A stretch of DNA of 64,000 nucleotides from Lachnospiraceae bacterium OM04-12BH (GCA_003490145.1 QULQ01000002.1:3016-67015), one strand, 5' to 3'. Shown: positions 45,653 to 55,308, numbered from the stretch's first letter. A program made the numbers and translations. Notes: generated by a model not told the origin, from the letters alone.

Positions 45653-46629
45653 GTAAGATTATTGGAAAATCACTGCCAAATATTCCATGGCAGGACAAGC
45701 CGGAAGGATATACCATGCCGGTATGGCGCTACAGCGAAAATCCGATCATCGGAAGAAACGGAAATAAGGTTTCCAACAGTGTTTTTAACAGTGCGGTAGT
45801 TCCGTTTGAGGATGGCTTTGCAGGGGTATTCCGCTGTGACAGCAGATCTATCAGTATGGATATTTTTGCAGGAAGAAGCAGGGATGGCATTCACTGGGAG
45901 ATCGAGGATGAGCCGATCCATTTCGAGGGAGCGGATGAGGAGATCCTTCACAGGGAATACCGTTATGATCCGAGGGTCTGCTTCCTGGAGGACAGATATT
46001 ATATCACATGGTGCAACGGCTATCATGGACCGACGATCGGCGTAGCCTATACCTATGATTTCAAAAAATTCGTACAGCTTGAAAACGCATTTCTTCCCTA
46101 TAACAGGAATGGTGTGTTGTTCCCGGAGAAGATCAATGGTATGTACGCACTGCTCTCGAGACCCAGTGATACAGGACATACTCCTTTTGGTGATATTTTC
46201 GTCAGCTTCAGTAAGGACATGGAATTCTGGGGACATCACAGACATATCATGGGGCCTATCCCCGGAGATGAGTCTGCATGGCAATGCACTAAGGTAGGGC
46301 CGGGACCTATCCCGATCAAGACTGATGAGGGCTGGCTTCTGATCTATCATGGAGTTATCACGACCTGCAATGGCTTTGTTTATCGTATGGGTGTGGCACT
46401 TCTGGATCTGGAGAAGCCATGGAAGGTATTGGCGAGATCCAAAGAATATATTCTGGCACCTCACGAATATTATGAGTGTGTGGGCGATGTGCCGAACGTA
46501 ACCTTCCCCTGTGCAGCACTGACAGATGCAGATACAGGAAGGATTGCGATATATTACGGATGTGCGGATACTGTGACTGGTATGGCATTTACGACTGTGG
46601 ATGAGCTTCTGGCGGCAGCAAGAAGATAA
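45649..46629 (+). CDS. GH130-family beta-mannoside phosphorylase
   Basis: 326 residues, five-bladed propeller of GH130. Catalytic Asp107 is in REYRYDPRV; other blocks are [43 protein letters not shown] and [12 protein letters not shown]. Its length fits the ~325-residue beta-1,4-mannooligosaccharide phosphorylases better than the ~390-residue mannosylglucose phosphorylases. It would release mannose-1-phosphate from beta-mannosides in the cytoplasm. ATG 45649 follows AAAGGAG. It lies within the final bases of the GH3 remnant, suggesting a former shared operon. Confidence 0.9.
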   Translation: MSKIIGKSLPNIPWQDKPEGYTMPVWRYSENPIIGRNGNKVSNSVFNSAVVPFEDGFAGVFRCDSRSISMDIFAGRSRDGIHWEIEDEPIHFEGADEEILHREYRYDPRVCFLEDRYYITWCNGYHGPTIGVAYTYDFKKFVQLENAFLPYNRNGVLFPEKINGMYALLSRPSDTGHTPFGDIFVSFSKDMEFWGHHRHIMGPIPGDESAWQCTKVGPGPIPIKTDEGWLLIYHGVITTCNGFVYRMGVALLDLEKPWKVLARSKEYILAPHEYYECVGDVPNVTFPCAALTDADTGRIAIYYGCADTVTGMAFTTVDELLAAARR

Positions 46630-46672
46630 CAGGGAAGCAGAACAGAATGAGGGATGCAGAAAGGAGCCGGGT

Positions 46673-47575
46673 GTGGAAAAAGCATATCAGCGTGAGTTCA
46701 CCGGAGAAAAAAGCGGAAGCTTATATGTGAATTGCTGCGGATTGTCAAGGACAGAGCCACTTCACAGCTTTGGTCCGGCCTTAAAGCCCCATTATCTGAT
46801 CCACTATATCGTTAGTGGCAGGGGAAGGCTTCAGCTTGGCGGCAAGGAATATCCGCTGGAGCAGGGCTACGGCTTTCTGATCCCACCAGAGGAGCTTGCT
46901 TTTTACCAGGCGGATGAAGCAGATCCCTGGACGTACGTGTGGGTGGGATTCTATGGCTCTCTGGCACAGGATGTGCTGAATTCCATGGGACTGTCCCTGA
47001 CAAGCCCGGTATTTAAGACAGATAAAGGGAAAGAGATTTATCAGTCTGTGAAGGATATGCTGGAGCACAATACCTTTGGAGTATCCAATGAGCTCCGGAG
47101 AAATGGACAGCTTCAGCTATTCCTTTCCCTGATTGCAGAGAGTGCACCGGTTGAAGAAAGGGGAGAGGATGACAAGGCAGATACCTATGTGAAACGGGCT
47201 GTTGCTTTTATTGTCGGGAATTACTGCAACCCCATCAAGATCACGGATGTTGCCGATTACGTCTGTATTAACAGGAGCTATCTCTATACATTATTTAAGA
47301 AAGCCATGGGAATGTCACCCCAGCAGTTCCTTTCGGTATTCCGCCTGACCAAGGCGGCGGAGCTTCTGCAGGTAACGGCACTTCCGGTAGAAAGTATCGC
47401 TCTTTCCTGCGGCTATACGGATCCGCTGGTATTTTCCAAGGCATTCCGGCAGTTAAATCAGATGTCACCCTCAGCATACCGTAAGGAGATGCAGAGGGGG
47501 GAAACCAGGAAGAATCAGGAATATCTGAAGCAGATTGAGGATTTTATCAATCAGGTCAATAAAATAAACGGTTAA
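46673..47575 (+). CDS. AraC-family transcriptional regulator
   Basis: 300 residues from GTG 46673, which has AAGGAG six bases upstream. The N-terminal cupin holds HYIVSGRGRLQLGGKEYPLEQGYGFLIPP, and the C-terminal double helix-turn-helix has ITDVADYVCINRSYLYTLFKKAMGMSPQQFL and VESIALSCGYTDPLVFSKAFRQ. This matches MsmR/RafR-type sugar regulators. An upstream ATG at 46601 overlaps the GH130 gene without a site. It may control GH130 or the galKT genes downstream; a strong terminator separates it from galK. Confidence 0.92.
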   Translation: MEKAYQREFTGEKSGSLYVNCCGLSRTEPLHSFGPALKPHYLIHYIVSGRGRLQLGGKEYPLEQGYGFLIPPEELAFYQADEADPWTYVWVGFYGSLAQDVLNSMGLSLTSPVFKTDKGKEIYQSVKDMLEHNTFGVSNELRRNGQLQLFLSLIAESAPVEERGEDDKADTYVKRAVAFIVGNYCNPIKITDVADYVCINRSYLYTLFKKAMGMSPQQFLSVFRLTKAAELLQVTALPVESIALSCGYTDPLVFSKAFRQLNQMSPSAYRKEMQRGETRKNQEYLKQIEDFINQVNKING

Positions 47576-47581
47576 CATTTT

Positions 47582-47616
47582 GACAGGTTTGTATAACAAA
47601 CCTGTCTGTTTTTTTT
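47582..47616 (+). terminator. Intrinsic terminator after the AraC gene
   Basis: GACAGGTTTGT/ACAAACCTGTC forms a perfect 11-bp stem with a 3-base loop, followed by TG and eight T. Confidence 0.93.
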
Positions 47617-47665
47617 ATTGGTATTAATTTACCATAAGGGTACAAAGGTGAATGGAGGGTTGGCA

Positions 47666-48829
47666 ATGAAAGAAACAGTTTTAAAGGAATTTGGAAAAGT
47701 ATTTGGGGATACAGATGGCGTGAAGGTGTTTTTTGCACCGGGACGTGTAAATCTGATTGGAGAACATACAGACTATAACGGAGGTCATGTTTTTCCCTGT
47801 GCACTGACGATCGGAACCTATGCCGCTGCCAGGGTGAGAAATGACAGAAGACTCCGTTTCTATTCTATGAATTTTGAACAGCTTGGTGTGATCGAGTCTT
47901 CCCTTGACGGTCTGAAGCCGGAGAAGGAGGCAGACTGGACCAACTATCCGAAGGGTGTTATGTGGGCATTCGGGGAGAGAGGCTTTGAGATCCCGCAGGG
48001 GATGGACATTCTGTTAAATGGTAATATTCCCAATGGATCCGGACTTTCTTCCTCTGCATCCGTAGAGGTGCTGACAGGAGCAATCCTGCGTGATTTCTTC
48101 GGTTTCCAGGTAAGCAATCAGGATCTGGCACTGATCGGCCAGTTCTCTGAGAATAAATTCAACGGTGTCAACTGCGGCATCATGGATCAGTTTGCTATCG
48201 CCATGGGTAAGAAGGAGCATGCGATCTTCCTTGATACAGATGATCTTTCCTATGCCTATGTGCCGGTGAAATTACAGAATGCGAAGATCGTGATCGCCTG
48301 CAGCAACAAGAAGAGAGGACTTGGGGATTCCAAGTACAATGAAAGAAGAAGCGAGTGCGAAACAGCACTGGCAGAGCTGCAGAAGGTAGTAGATATCAAG
48401 AGCCTTGGCGAGCTGAGTGAAGAGCAGTTTGAAGAATATAAGTCTGCGATCAAGGACGAAACAAGGGTCAGAAGGGCAAAGCACGCAGTTTATGAGAACC
48501 AGAGAACGCTGAAGGCAGTAAAGGCACTGGAGGCCAATGATATCGCACAGTTTGGACAGCTTATGAATGCTTCTCATGTTTCTCTTCGTGATGACTATGA
48601 GGTAACCGGTATCGAGCTTGATGCGCTGGTTGAGGAAGCATGGAAGGTGCCCGGTGTGATCGGATCCCGTATGACCGGTGCAGGATTTGGCGGCTGTACT
48701 GTAAGTATCGTAGAGGATGATGCGATCGATACCTTTAAGAAACAGGTCGGTGATGCCTATCTTGCAAAGATCGGCTATGCGGCAGACTTTTATGTAGTAG
48801 AGATCGGAGACGGTCCGGTAATTTTATAA
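47666..48829 (+). CDS. galK: Galactokinase
   Basis: 387 residues of the GHMP kinase family. The galactokinase signature GRVNLIGEHTDYNGG is near residues 30-44, the phosphate loop is NGSGLSSSASVE, and the third motif is MTGAGFGGC. It phosphorylates galactose to galactose-1-phosphate, the substrate of GalT encoded next. ATG 47666 follows GGAGGG; an in-frame ATG at 47618 lacks a site. A weak promoter (TTGGTA-17-TACAAA, 47618-47646) would give a very short leader. Confidence 0.96.
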   Translation: MKETVLKEFGKVFGDTDGVKVFFAPGRVNLIGEHTDYNGGHVFPCALTIGTYAAARVRNDRRLRFYSMNFEQLGVIESSLDGLKPEKEADWTNYPKGVMWAFGERGFEIPQGMDILLNGNIPNGSGLSSSASVEVLTGAILRDFFGFQVSNQDLALIGQFSENKFNGVNCGIMDQFAIAMGKKEHAIFLDTDDLSYAYVPVKLQNAKIVIACSNKKRGLGDSKYNERRSECETALAELQKVVDIKSLGELSEEQFEEYKSAIKDETRVRRAKHAVYENQRTLKAVKALEANDIAQFGQLMNASHVSLRDDYEVTGIELDALVEEAWKVPGVIGSRMTGAGFGGCTVSIVEDDAIDTFKKQVGDAYLAKIGYAADFYVVEIGDGPVIL

Positions 48830-48846
48830 GGCAGGGGAGATAAGAA

Positions 48847-50358
48847 ATGGAACAGAAAAAGATTTTTGACAATATCAGAAAGCTGACAGCATATGGGATC
48901 CTGACCGGACTTGTGCCGGAGGAGGACAAAATCTATACCATCAACAGACTGTTAGAGCTTTTTCAGCTGCAGGAGATCGATGACAGTGAGGAAGAGGTAT
49001 GTGTTTCTGTAGAAGATCTGGAGGGGATCCTTGCCGAAATGCTGGATTATGCATATGAAGCAGGATTGATGGAAGAAAACAGTGTGGTTTACCGGGATCT
49101 GTTTGATACGAAGATCATGGGTATGCTGGTCGCAAGACCGAGTGAAGTGATCCGCACCTTCCGCGCACTCTATGCAGAGAACCCGAAGAAGGCTACCGAA
49201 TATTATTACAAATTCAGCTGTGATACGGACTATATCCGCAGATACCGTATCAGGAAAGATAAAAAGTGGATCGCCTCTACAGAATATGGAGATCTGGATA
49301 TTACGATCAACCTCTCCAAGCCGGAGAAGGATCCAAGGGCTATTGCAGCAGCCAGGAATGCGAAGCAGTCAAGCTATCCGAAGTGTCAGCTCTGCCGCGA
49401 AAATGAAGGCTATGCAGGCAGACTGAACCATCCGGCCAGACAGAACCACAGGATCATCCCGATCACTATTCAGGGAAGTGAGTGGGGATTCCAGTATTCT
49501 CCTTATGTATATTACAATGAGCACTGCATCGTGTTTAACGGACAGCATGTGCCGATGAAGATCGATCACAATACCTTCTGCAAGCTGTTTGATTTTGTAA
49601 AGCAGTTCCCGCATTATATCCTTGGCTCCAACGCGGATCTGCCGATCGTGGGAGGCTCTATTTTAAGCCATGACCATTTCCAGGGCGGTCATTATGAGTT
49701 TGCCATGGCAAGAGCTGGTGTGGAGAGAAGCTTTACCGTTCCTGGCTTTGAGGATGTGGCAGCAGGCGTTGTGAAGTGGCCCATGTCCGTGATCCGCCTT
49801 TCCGGAGAGGATACAGAGAGGATCATTGCACTGGCAGATAAGATCCTGGATGCCTGGAGAGGCTACAGCGATGAGGCAGCCTTTATCTTTGCAGAGACAG
49901 ACGGAGAGAAGCACAATACGATCACACCCATTGCCAGAAAGAGAGATGACAGATATGAGCTGGATCTGGTACTCCGCAATAACATTACCACAGAGGAGCA
50001 TCCTCTTGGTGTGTATCATCCCCATGCAAAGCTGCATCACATCAAGAAGGAAAATATCGGTCTGATCGAGGTGATGGGAGTTGCCGTACTTCCGGCAAGG
50101 CTGAAGGGTGAGATGGAAGCCTTAAAGGAAGCTATGCTGACAGGAAAGGACATCCGTAAGGATGAGGTTCTTGCAAAACATGCAGACTGGGTAGAGGAAT
50201 TTTCTGCAAAGTATGATAAGATAGATGAGGAAAACATCGATACTGTCATAGAAAAGGAGATCGGTCTGGTGTTCATGCAGGTTCTTGAGGATGCAGGCGT
50301 TTATAAAAGGACTGCAGAAGGACAGGAGGCATTCGACCGGTTTATCAAGAGTCTGTAA
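48847..50358 (+). CDS. galT: UDP-glucose-hexose-1-phosphate uridylyltransferase, class II
   Basis: 503 residues, the long Gram-positive class of GalT. Motifs include QSSYPKCQLCRENEGY, GGSILSHDHFQGGHYEF with the His-x-His region at the nucleotide site, and a Zn-type Cys pair CxxC. It exchanges UMP between UDP-glucose and galactose-1-phosphate. It follows galK by 17 bases and ends 1 base before the next gene. No galE or galM is in the window. Confidence 0.95.
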   Translation: MEQKKIFDNIRKLTAYGILTGLVPEEDKIYTINRLLELFQLQEIDDSEEEVCVSVEDLEGILAEMLDYAYEAGLMEENSVVYRDLFDTKIMGMLVARPSEVIRTFRALYAENPKKATEYYYKFSCDTDYIRRYRIRKDKKWIASTEYGDLDITINLSKPEKDPRAIAAARNAKQSSYPKCQLCRENEGYAGRLNHPARQNHRIIPITIQGSEWGFQYSPYVYYNEHCIVFNGQHVPMKIDHNTFCKLFDFVKQFPHYILGSNADLPIVGGSILSHDHFQGGHYEFAMARAGVERSFTVPGFEDVAAGVVKWPMSVIRLSGEDTERIIALADKILDAWRGYSDEAAFIFAETDGEKHNTITPIARKRDDRYELDLVLRNNITTEEHPLGVYHPHAKLHHIKKENIGLIEVMGVAVLPARLKGEMEALKEAMLTGKDIRKDEVLAKHADWVEEFSAKYDKIDEENIDTVIEKEIGLVFMQVLEDAGVYKRTAEGQEAFDRFIKSL

Positions 50359-50359
50359 T

Positions 50360-52084
50360 ATGAAATTTTTACTGGTTGGAATTAATTCCAAATATATCCA
50401 TTCCAATCCTGCGATCCATTATCTGAAGCTGTATGCAGGGAAGGAATATCAAAATACCGTTGAACTGGCGGAGTATACGATCAATCATCTGAAGGAGCAG
50501 ATCCTTTCCGATATTTACAGGAGAAGGCCGGATGCAATCGGCATCTCCTGCTATATCTGGAATTTCAGGATGGTGCAGGAGCTTTTACCGGAGATCCACA
50601 AGGTACTGCCCGGCCGGGATATCTGGCTTGGAGGACCGGAGGTTTCCTTTGAAGGAGATGAAGTGCTTGCGCAGTTTCCTTATGTGACAGGGATCATGAC
50701 AGGAGAAGGAGAAGAAACCTTCCGTGAGCTGCTTTCCTGCTACGGAGATGAGAAGGATTATCATGGAGTAAAGGGATTACTTCTGCCAGACGGGTTTACA
50801 GGAAGCAGAAGGGAGCTGTCTATGGATGAGCTTCCTTTTTTGTATACCGATCTGCAGGAATATGAGAACAGGATCCTGTATTATGAAACCTCAAGAGGCT
50901 GTCCGTTCCAGTGTACCTACTGTCTTTCTTCCATAGAAAGAAAGGTGCGCCTTAGGAGTCATGAAAAAGTGGAGCAGGAGCTTTCTTATTTTCTTGCAAA
51001 GAAGGTACCGCAGGTAAAGTTTGTGGACAGAACCTTTAACTGCAACAGGGAGCATGCCCTTTTCATCTGGAATTATATCAGGGAACATGACAATGGTGTC
51101 ACAAATTTCCACTTTGAGGTGGCTGCAGATATCATGAATGAAGAGCAGCTTGCAGCACTTGCTGCGATGCGGCCAGGGCTTGTGCAGCTTGAGATCGGTA
51201 TTCAGACGACTAATGATAAGACACTTCATGAGATCAACAGGTATGCGGATACGAGACATATCGCCGGAGTGGTCGCAAGGCTCCGGGAGCCTGGCAATAT
51301 CCATATCCATCTGGATCTGATCGCCGGACTGCCCTATGAAGATTATGAAAGCTTTGGACGCTCTTTTGATGAGGTCTATGCCATGAAGCCGGAGCAGCTT
51401 CAGCTTGGATTCCTGAAGGTGCTGAAGGGCTCGCCCATGTATCACATGACGGAGCAGTACGGGATCGTCTATCAGAGTACACCGCCTTATGAGGTGCTTT
51501 ATACGAAGTGGCTCAGCTTTGACGAGATCCTGCGGCTCAAACGGATCGAGGAAATGGTAGAGCTTTATTACAATTCCAATCAGTTCCGGAAAACACTGTT
51601 TATGCTGGAACAGGCTTTTTCCGGGCCTTTTCAGATGTATTCCAGGCTCGCAGATTACTACGAGGAAAAGGGCTATTTTATTAATACACCGGCAAGGAGC
51701 TACCGCTATCAGGTGCTTCTTGATTTTGCCATGGAAAGGGAGCCGGAAAAAGCAGACCTTTATACAGAGCTTCTGACCTGTGATTATTATCTTCGGGAAA
51801 ATGCCAAGAGCAGGCCCTCCTTTGCGGCTGATCAGACCTGTTATTACAGGGAAATGGCGGATTTCTATGAAAAGGAAGAGAAGGAGCCGGAGATCCTTAC
51901 GGAATATGAGGGCTATCATGCTAAACAGGTGATGAAAATGACCCATATGGAAGCTTTCTTTTATCCGGTGTGGGAGAACTGTCCGGAGAAGATCTGCGAA
52001 AGGTGGGAGAAGCCGGGCTTCCTGCTGTTTGATTATGAGAAACGAAATCCGCTCACCGGAGATGCCAGAACGGTGCTGATCTGA
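50360..52084 (+). CDS. B12-binding-domain radical SAM protein (DUF4080 type)
   Basis: 574 residues. The N-terminal cobalamin-binding Rossmann domain (MKFLLVGINSKYIHSNPAIHYLK onward, with WLGGPEVSFEGDEVL) precedes a radical SAM barrel with the cluster cysteines C181-x3-C185-x2-C188 in CPFQCTYC. A DUF4080-like C-terminal half follows (FRKTLFMLEQAF). Related proteins modify peptides or RNA, but the substrate here is unknown. It starts 1 base after galT, although no functional link to galactose is apparent. An open frame upstream to 50285 lies inside galT. Confidence 0.9.
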   Translation: MKFLLVGINSKYIHSNPAIHYLKLYAGKEYQNTVELAEYTINHLKEQILSDIYRRRPDAIGISCYIWNFRMVQELLPEIHKVLPGRDIWLGGPEVSFEGDEVLAQFPYVTGIMTGEGEETFRELLSCYGDEKDYHGVKGLLLPDGFTGSRRELSMDELPFLYTDLQEYENRILYYETSRGCPFQCTYCLSSIERKVRLRSHEKVEQELSYFLAKKVPQVKFVDRTFNCNREHALFIWNYIREHDNGVTNFHFEVAADIMNEEQLAALAAMRPGLVQLEIGIQTTNDKTLHEINRYADTRHIAGVVARLREPGNIHIHLDLIAGLPYEDYESFGRSFDEVYAMKPEQLQLGFLKVLKGSPMYHMTEQYGIVYQSTPPYEVLYTKWLSFDEILRLKRIEEMVELYYNSNQFRKTLFMLEQAFSGPFQMYSRLADYYEEKGYFINTPARSYRYQVLLDFAMEREPEKADLYTELLTCDYYLRENAKSRPSFAADQTCYYREMADFYEKEEKEPEILTEYEGYHAKQVMKMTHMEAFFYPVWENCPEKICERWEKPGFLLFDYEKRNPLTGDARTVLI

Positions 52085-52133
52085 AGGAACCCGGCATATA
52101 CTGATAAGGAATCAGCCTATCAGGAGCCTTTAT

Positions 52134-52667
52134 ATGGCATTTGTGCTTACCAATCTGTCGAATATGATCATCCCGGCGCTGGTCTTTTATATTATTGCTT
52201 ACGGACTTGCCAGTCACTGTAAGATATATGAGGATTTTGTAAAAGGGGCGAAGGAAGGGCTGAAAACCGTGGTGGGGATCATGCCGACACTGGTGGCACT
52301 GATGATCGCAGTGGGAGTACTCCGGTCTTCCGGCTTTCTTGATTTCCTGGAGGAGCTGTTCCTGCCGGTCTCAGAATATCTGCACTTTCCGGCGCAGCTC
52401 CTGCCGCTTTCCTTTATCAGGATGTTTTCTTCTTCGGCTGCTACCGGGCTGGTGCTGGATATTTTCAAGAATTACGGGACAGATTCCTATATCGGGCTGG
52501 TCACTTCGATCATGATGAGCTGTACGGAAACGATTTTTTATACAATGAGCGTTTATTTCCTGGCGGCGAAGGTCACGAAGACCAGATATACGCTGCCGGG
52601 AGCACTGCTTGCCACGATTTCCGGGATTATAGCCAGTGTGGTGATCGCAGGGGTGATCAGTGGATGA
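52134..52667 (+). CDS. spmB: Spore maturation protein B-like membrane protein
   Basis: 177 residues with four or five hydrophobic segments and the nucleoside-recognition (Gate) domain pattern VVGIMPTLVALMIAVGVLRSSG and SCTETIFYTMSVYF. SpmB and SpmA act together in spore core dehydration in Bacillus, and usually lie side by side. Here no SpmA-like gene precedes or follows it. ATG 52134 has AGGAG seven bases upstream. Confidence 0.88.
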   Translation: MAFVLTNLSNMIIPALVFYIIAYGLASHCKIYEDFVKGAKEGLKTVVGIMPTLVALMIAVGVLRSSGFLDFLEELFLPVSEYLHFPAQLLPLSFIRMFSSSAATGLVLDIFKNYGTDSYIGLVTSIMMSCTETIFYTMSVYFLAAKVTKTRYTLPGALLATISGIIASVVIAGVISG

Positions 52668-53000
52668 TAAAGGCTTTGTTCGGGATTATAACCGTAATTG
52701 TTTTTTGAAACCTTAATAGCGTATTCAAACTTATTATGGCTTGAAAATTTTTCAAGAGAGTTAAGCGTGCCCCGGCCTTTTTTTACATCAAGCGGATATC
52801 ATATAATATATGTATTGTATCATAATTTACACCAATTATTAAGTAAAATGGAAAGTTATTTGCACCTAGACAACATTAAAAATCATAGATAAATGCACAT
52901 GGATCCGAAATTTAATAAAACATAAAGTAGTAAAAGAGGAACCATCTTGTTATAATATAATTAATAAAAAGATTGGTAAAAGCAGAAAGGAGGCTCTGTT
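52668..53000 (+). other. AT-rich intergenic region with promoter for the HEPN/MNT pair
   Basis: The 333-base gap is far richer in A and T than its surroundings. It contains a short palindrome CTTGAAAATTTTTCAAG near 52740, and at the right end an extended -10 box TGTTATAAT (52948-52956) without a good -35. A possible 64-codon frame at 52698 has no ribosome site and is not accepted. The base shift suggests an inserted segment. Confidence 0.6.
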
Positions 53001-53342
53001 ATGCCCGATGTTATGAGCAATCTGTTGGAACGCTATATTGGAGAAGTGAAAAACCTTTTTGGCGGCAGTCTGCGTCAGGTTATTTTATATGGCTCCTATG
53101 CAAGGGGAGATTACCGGGAAGATTCTGATGTGGATGTGATGATACTGGTAGATCTTACAGATATGGAAATCAAGGAATATCAGAGAAAACTTTCTGATCT
53201 GACTTTTGACTTTAACATGGATAATGATCTGGATATAAAGCCTATCGTAAAGAATGAAGGTCACTTTCTGAAGTGGATACAGAATTATCCTTTTTACTCC
53301 AATGTGAAAAGGGAAGGAGTGGTATTGTTTGGAGCAGCATGA
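53001..53342 (+). CDS. MNT-type nucleotidyltransferase antitoxin
   Basis: 113 residues. The minimal nucleotidyltransferase motif GSx10DxD is complete: GSYARGDYREDSDVD (about residues 31-45), with a third acidic residue in DIKPIV. In HEPN/MNT systems the MNT protein AMPylates and silences its HEPN partner. ATG 53001 follows AGGAGG. The final 14 bases overlap the HEPN gene. Confidence 0.93.
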   Translation: MPDVMSNLLERYIGEVKNLFGGSLRQVILYGSYARGDYREDSDVDVMILVDLTDMEIKEYQRKLSDLTFDFNMDNDLDIKPIVKNEGHFLKWIQNYPFYSNVKREGVVLFGAA

Positions 53343-53742
53343 TAATGGAACCAGAAAAGATCTGGTAAAATATCGGATCAGATCAGCAAAAGAAGATCTG
53401 AAATCGGCACAGATATTACTGGAAGCCGGTAGTCTGAAAGCGGCAAATAACAGGGCATATTATGCAGTATTTCATGCAATTAATGCCATACATGCATTAC
53501 ATGGAGCTGGGTATAAACGTCATAAGGATGCAATAGCAAATTTTAATAAAGAGTATGTAAAAACAGAAATTTTTCCAAGAGAAATTGGAAGGAGAATTTC
53601 AGAAGCAGAGGAAATCAGGCATGCCAGTGATTATGACGACTTTTACATCGCAACCGTTGATGAGGCAAAAAGGCAGATAGAAACAGCAGATATGTTTCTG
53701 ACGCTGGTAGAAACATATTGTCAGGAGCAACTTGGAGATTAG
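53329..53742 (+). CDS. HEPN-domain toxin-type protein
   Basis: 137 residues, all-helical HEPN fold. The central motif RAYYAVFH gives the Rx6H pattern close to the RNase motif Rx4-6H of HEPN toxins, and Tyr residues next to it are possible AMPylation sites. TTG 53329 has GGAAGGAG nine bases upstream and overlaps the MNT gene, so the two are coupled with the antitoxin first. Other HEPN proteins are non-toxic, so RNase activity is inferred. Confidence 0.9.
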   Translation: MEQHDNGTRKDLVKYRIRSAKEDLKSAQILLEAGSLKAANNRAYYAVFHAINAIHALHGAGYKRHKDAIANFNKEYVKTEIFPREIGRRISEAEEIRHASDYDDFYIATVDEAKRQIETADMFLTLVETYCQEQLGD

Positions 53743-54686
53743 ATCAGCCCCAAACTCTTGATGAGATACAGAAACAGTGTCAGGGTCACGGAGCCGAAAA
53801 AGGTTGTGGTGACCACTACACTGGAGGTCAGGACTCCCTCATGTCCCATATTTTTGGACATGATGTAGCAGCTTACGGTAGTGGGGGAGCCGAGCATCAC
53901 GAGGATACCCACAAGCTTCTCACTGGTGAAGCCCATATAGGCGGCGATCGGAAGAAAGATGATCGGCCAGAGTAATAATTTCATAGCAGAACAGATCAGC
54001 GTTGGCTTAATTTCAGCCAGCGCTTTTTTGCCCTCAAAGCCGGCACCAAGGCCGATCAGGGCAAGCGGTGTTGCCAGAACAGCGATATTATTTACGGTCT
54101 TTTCTGCGATCACTGGCATGGAGATGGGAAGCAGGGAAAAGATCATGCCGGCGGCAATGCCGAGGATAATGGGATTTGTCAGGATGCCCTTCAGTGACTT
54201 CTTCAGGGCGGCAGGGGATAAGCCGCCATTTCCTTCTGCAGTCAGGGAAAGAATGATAACGGCAGCTACATTATAAAGAGGCACCGTGCCGATGATCATA
54301 AGTGGAGCCATTTTGGCATCTCCATAGATATTCTGGATAAAGGCGATTCCAAGGACAGCGGCACTGCTCCGGTAGGAAGCCTGTACAAATTCTCCAACCA
54401 AGTCCTTTCTATGGGACAGGCAAGCTGTTATAATCCAGGTAAAGGCAATACAGAATAAGGTGGCGAAGAAGCAGAACAGGACATAACGGGTATCCCAGAC
54501 CTCAGAGAAATCCGAGGAAGCGATATCGCGGAAGAGCAGGAAAGGAAGCGTTACCTTGAAGTTGAAGGAGTTTAAGGTCTTTACGAAGGAGGCATCCAGA
54601 AAGTGGATCTGCTGCAGGATGTAGCCGAAGACCATAAGCAGAAAAATTGGGATAGTTGCATTCAGACTGAAGATCAGATTTTCCAT
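53739..54686 (-). CDS. AEC family transporter
   Basis: 315 residues, about ten membrane helices, auxin efflux carrier superfamily (LNATIPIFLLMVFGYILQQ at the start, LGSPTTVSCYIMSKNMG near the end). Substrates in bacteria include malate and amino acids. ATG 54686 follows AAAGGAG; a GTG two codons upstream is less well spaced. The last 4 bases overlap the convergent HEPN gene. Confidence 0.9.
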   Translation of the reverse strand: MENLIFSLNATIPIFLLMVFGYILQQIHFLDASFVKTLNSFNFKVTLPFLLFRDIASSDFSEVWDTRYVLFCFFATLFCIAFTWIITACLSHRKDLVGEFVQASYRSSAAVLGIAFIQNIYGDAKMAPLMIIGTVPLYNVAAVIILSLTAEGNGGLSPAALKKSLKGILTNPIILGIAAGMIFSLLPISMPVIAEKTVNNIAVLATPLALIGLGAGFEGKKALAEIKPTLICSAMKLLLWPIIFLPIAAYMGFTSEKLVGILVMLGSPTTVSCYIMSKNMGHEGVLTSSVVVTTTFFGSVTLTLFLYLIKSLGLI

Positions 54687-54782
54687 AAGCACTCCTTTAT
54701 ATTGCTTCTTTGCGCAGCTGTATTGTCGAAGCTGAAACGATTGTAAGGCGGTTTGGAAGTTTTGTCAATTGGAGGAAAGGAT

Positions 54783-55247
54783 GTGAATAACATGGTGACG
54801 ATAAATGAAATGCTGTGGATAGCAGGAGCGGGAGCCGGGATCATATTATTGATCGTGCTTCTGGTGGTTTTTGTGAAAAGAAAGAAAAAGTCCCCGGATG
54901 TCTTTGAGGACATGGAGGGACATGAATTTGAATATTTCTGCGCGGATCTTCTGACTGACAGAGGCTTTACAGAGGTTGAGGTGACGAAGGGGAGCGGAGA
55001 TTATGGCATTGATATTCTGGCGCAGAAGGACGGGGTGACCTATGCCATCCAGTGCAAGCGTTATACGGCACCGGTAGGGGTTAAGGCCATCCAGGAGGCC
55101 TATGCGGGAAGAGATTATTATGACCGGATGGTCGGGGCAGTCATGACCAATCAGTACTTCACGACACCGGCGGTAGAGGCGGCGAAGAAGCTGAAGATCC
55201 TGCTCTGGGATGGCGGTTATATCGAAGGTATGCTGGAGGAAAACTGA
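54783..55247 (+). CDS. Membrane-anchored Mrr-like restriction endonuclease-fold protein
   Basis: 154 residues from GTG 54783, which has GGAGG seven bases upstream. One transmembrane helix (about 10-32, IAGAGAGIILLIVLLVVF) is followed by a basic stop (VKRKKKS) and a PD-(D/E)xK nuclease domain of the Mrr_cat type: HEFEYFCADLL, GSGDYGIDILAQKDG with the catalytic Asp, and the QxK motif AIQCKRY. It may cut DNA near the membrane or act in defence. Alternative start ATG 54792 is three codons later. Confidence 0.88.
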   Translation: MNNMVTINEMLWIAGAGAGIILLIVLLVVFVKRKKKSPDVFEDMEGHEFEYFCADLLTDRGFTEVEVTKGSGDYGIDILAQKDGVTYAIQCKRYTAPVGVKAIQEAYAGRDYYDRMVGAVMTNQYFTTPAVEAAKKLKILLWDGGYIEGMLEEN

Positions 55248-55308
55248 GTCCGGCAGCCTGCACCGTGCAGCTGCAGCCATATGCGGCGTGGTGACTTTTT
55301 TGCAAAAG

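Noticed and set aside
50891..51946. 351-codon minus-strand frame opposite the radical SAM gene
   Set aside because: The plus strand holds the radical SAM cysteines and cobalamin domain; the antisense product looks like a shadow.
52698..52892. 64-codon frame in the AT-rich gap before the MNT gene
   Set aside because: No ribosome site, and the composition is that of noncoding AT-rich DNA.
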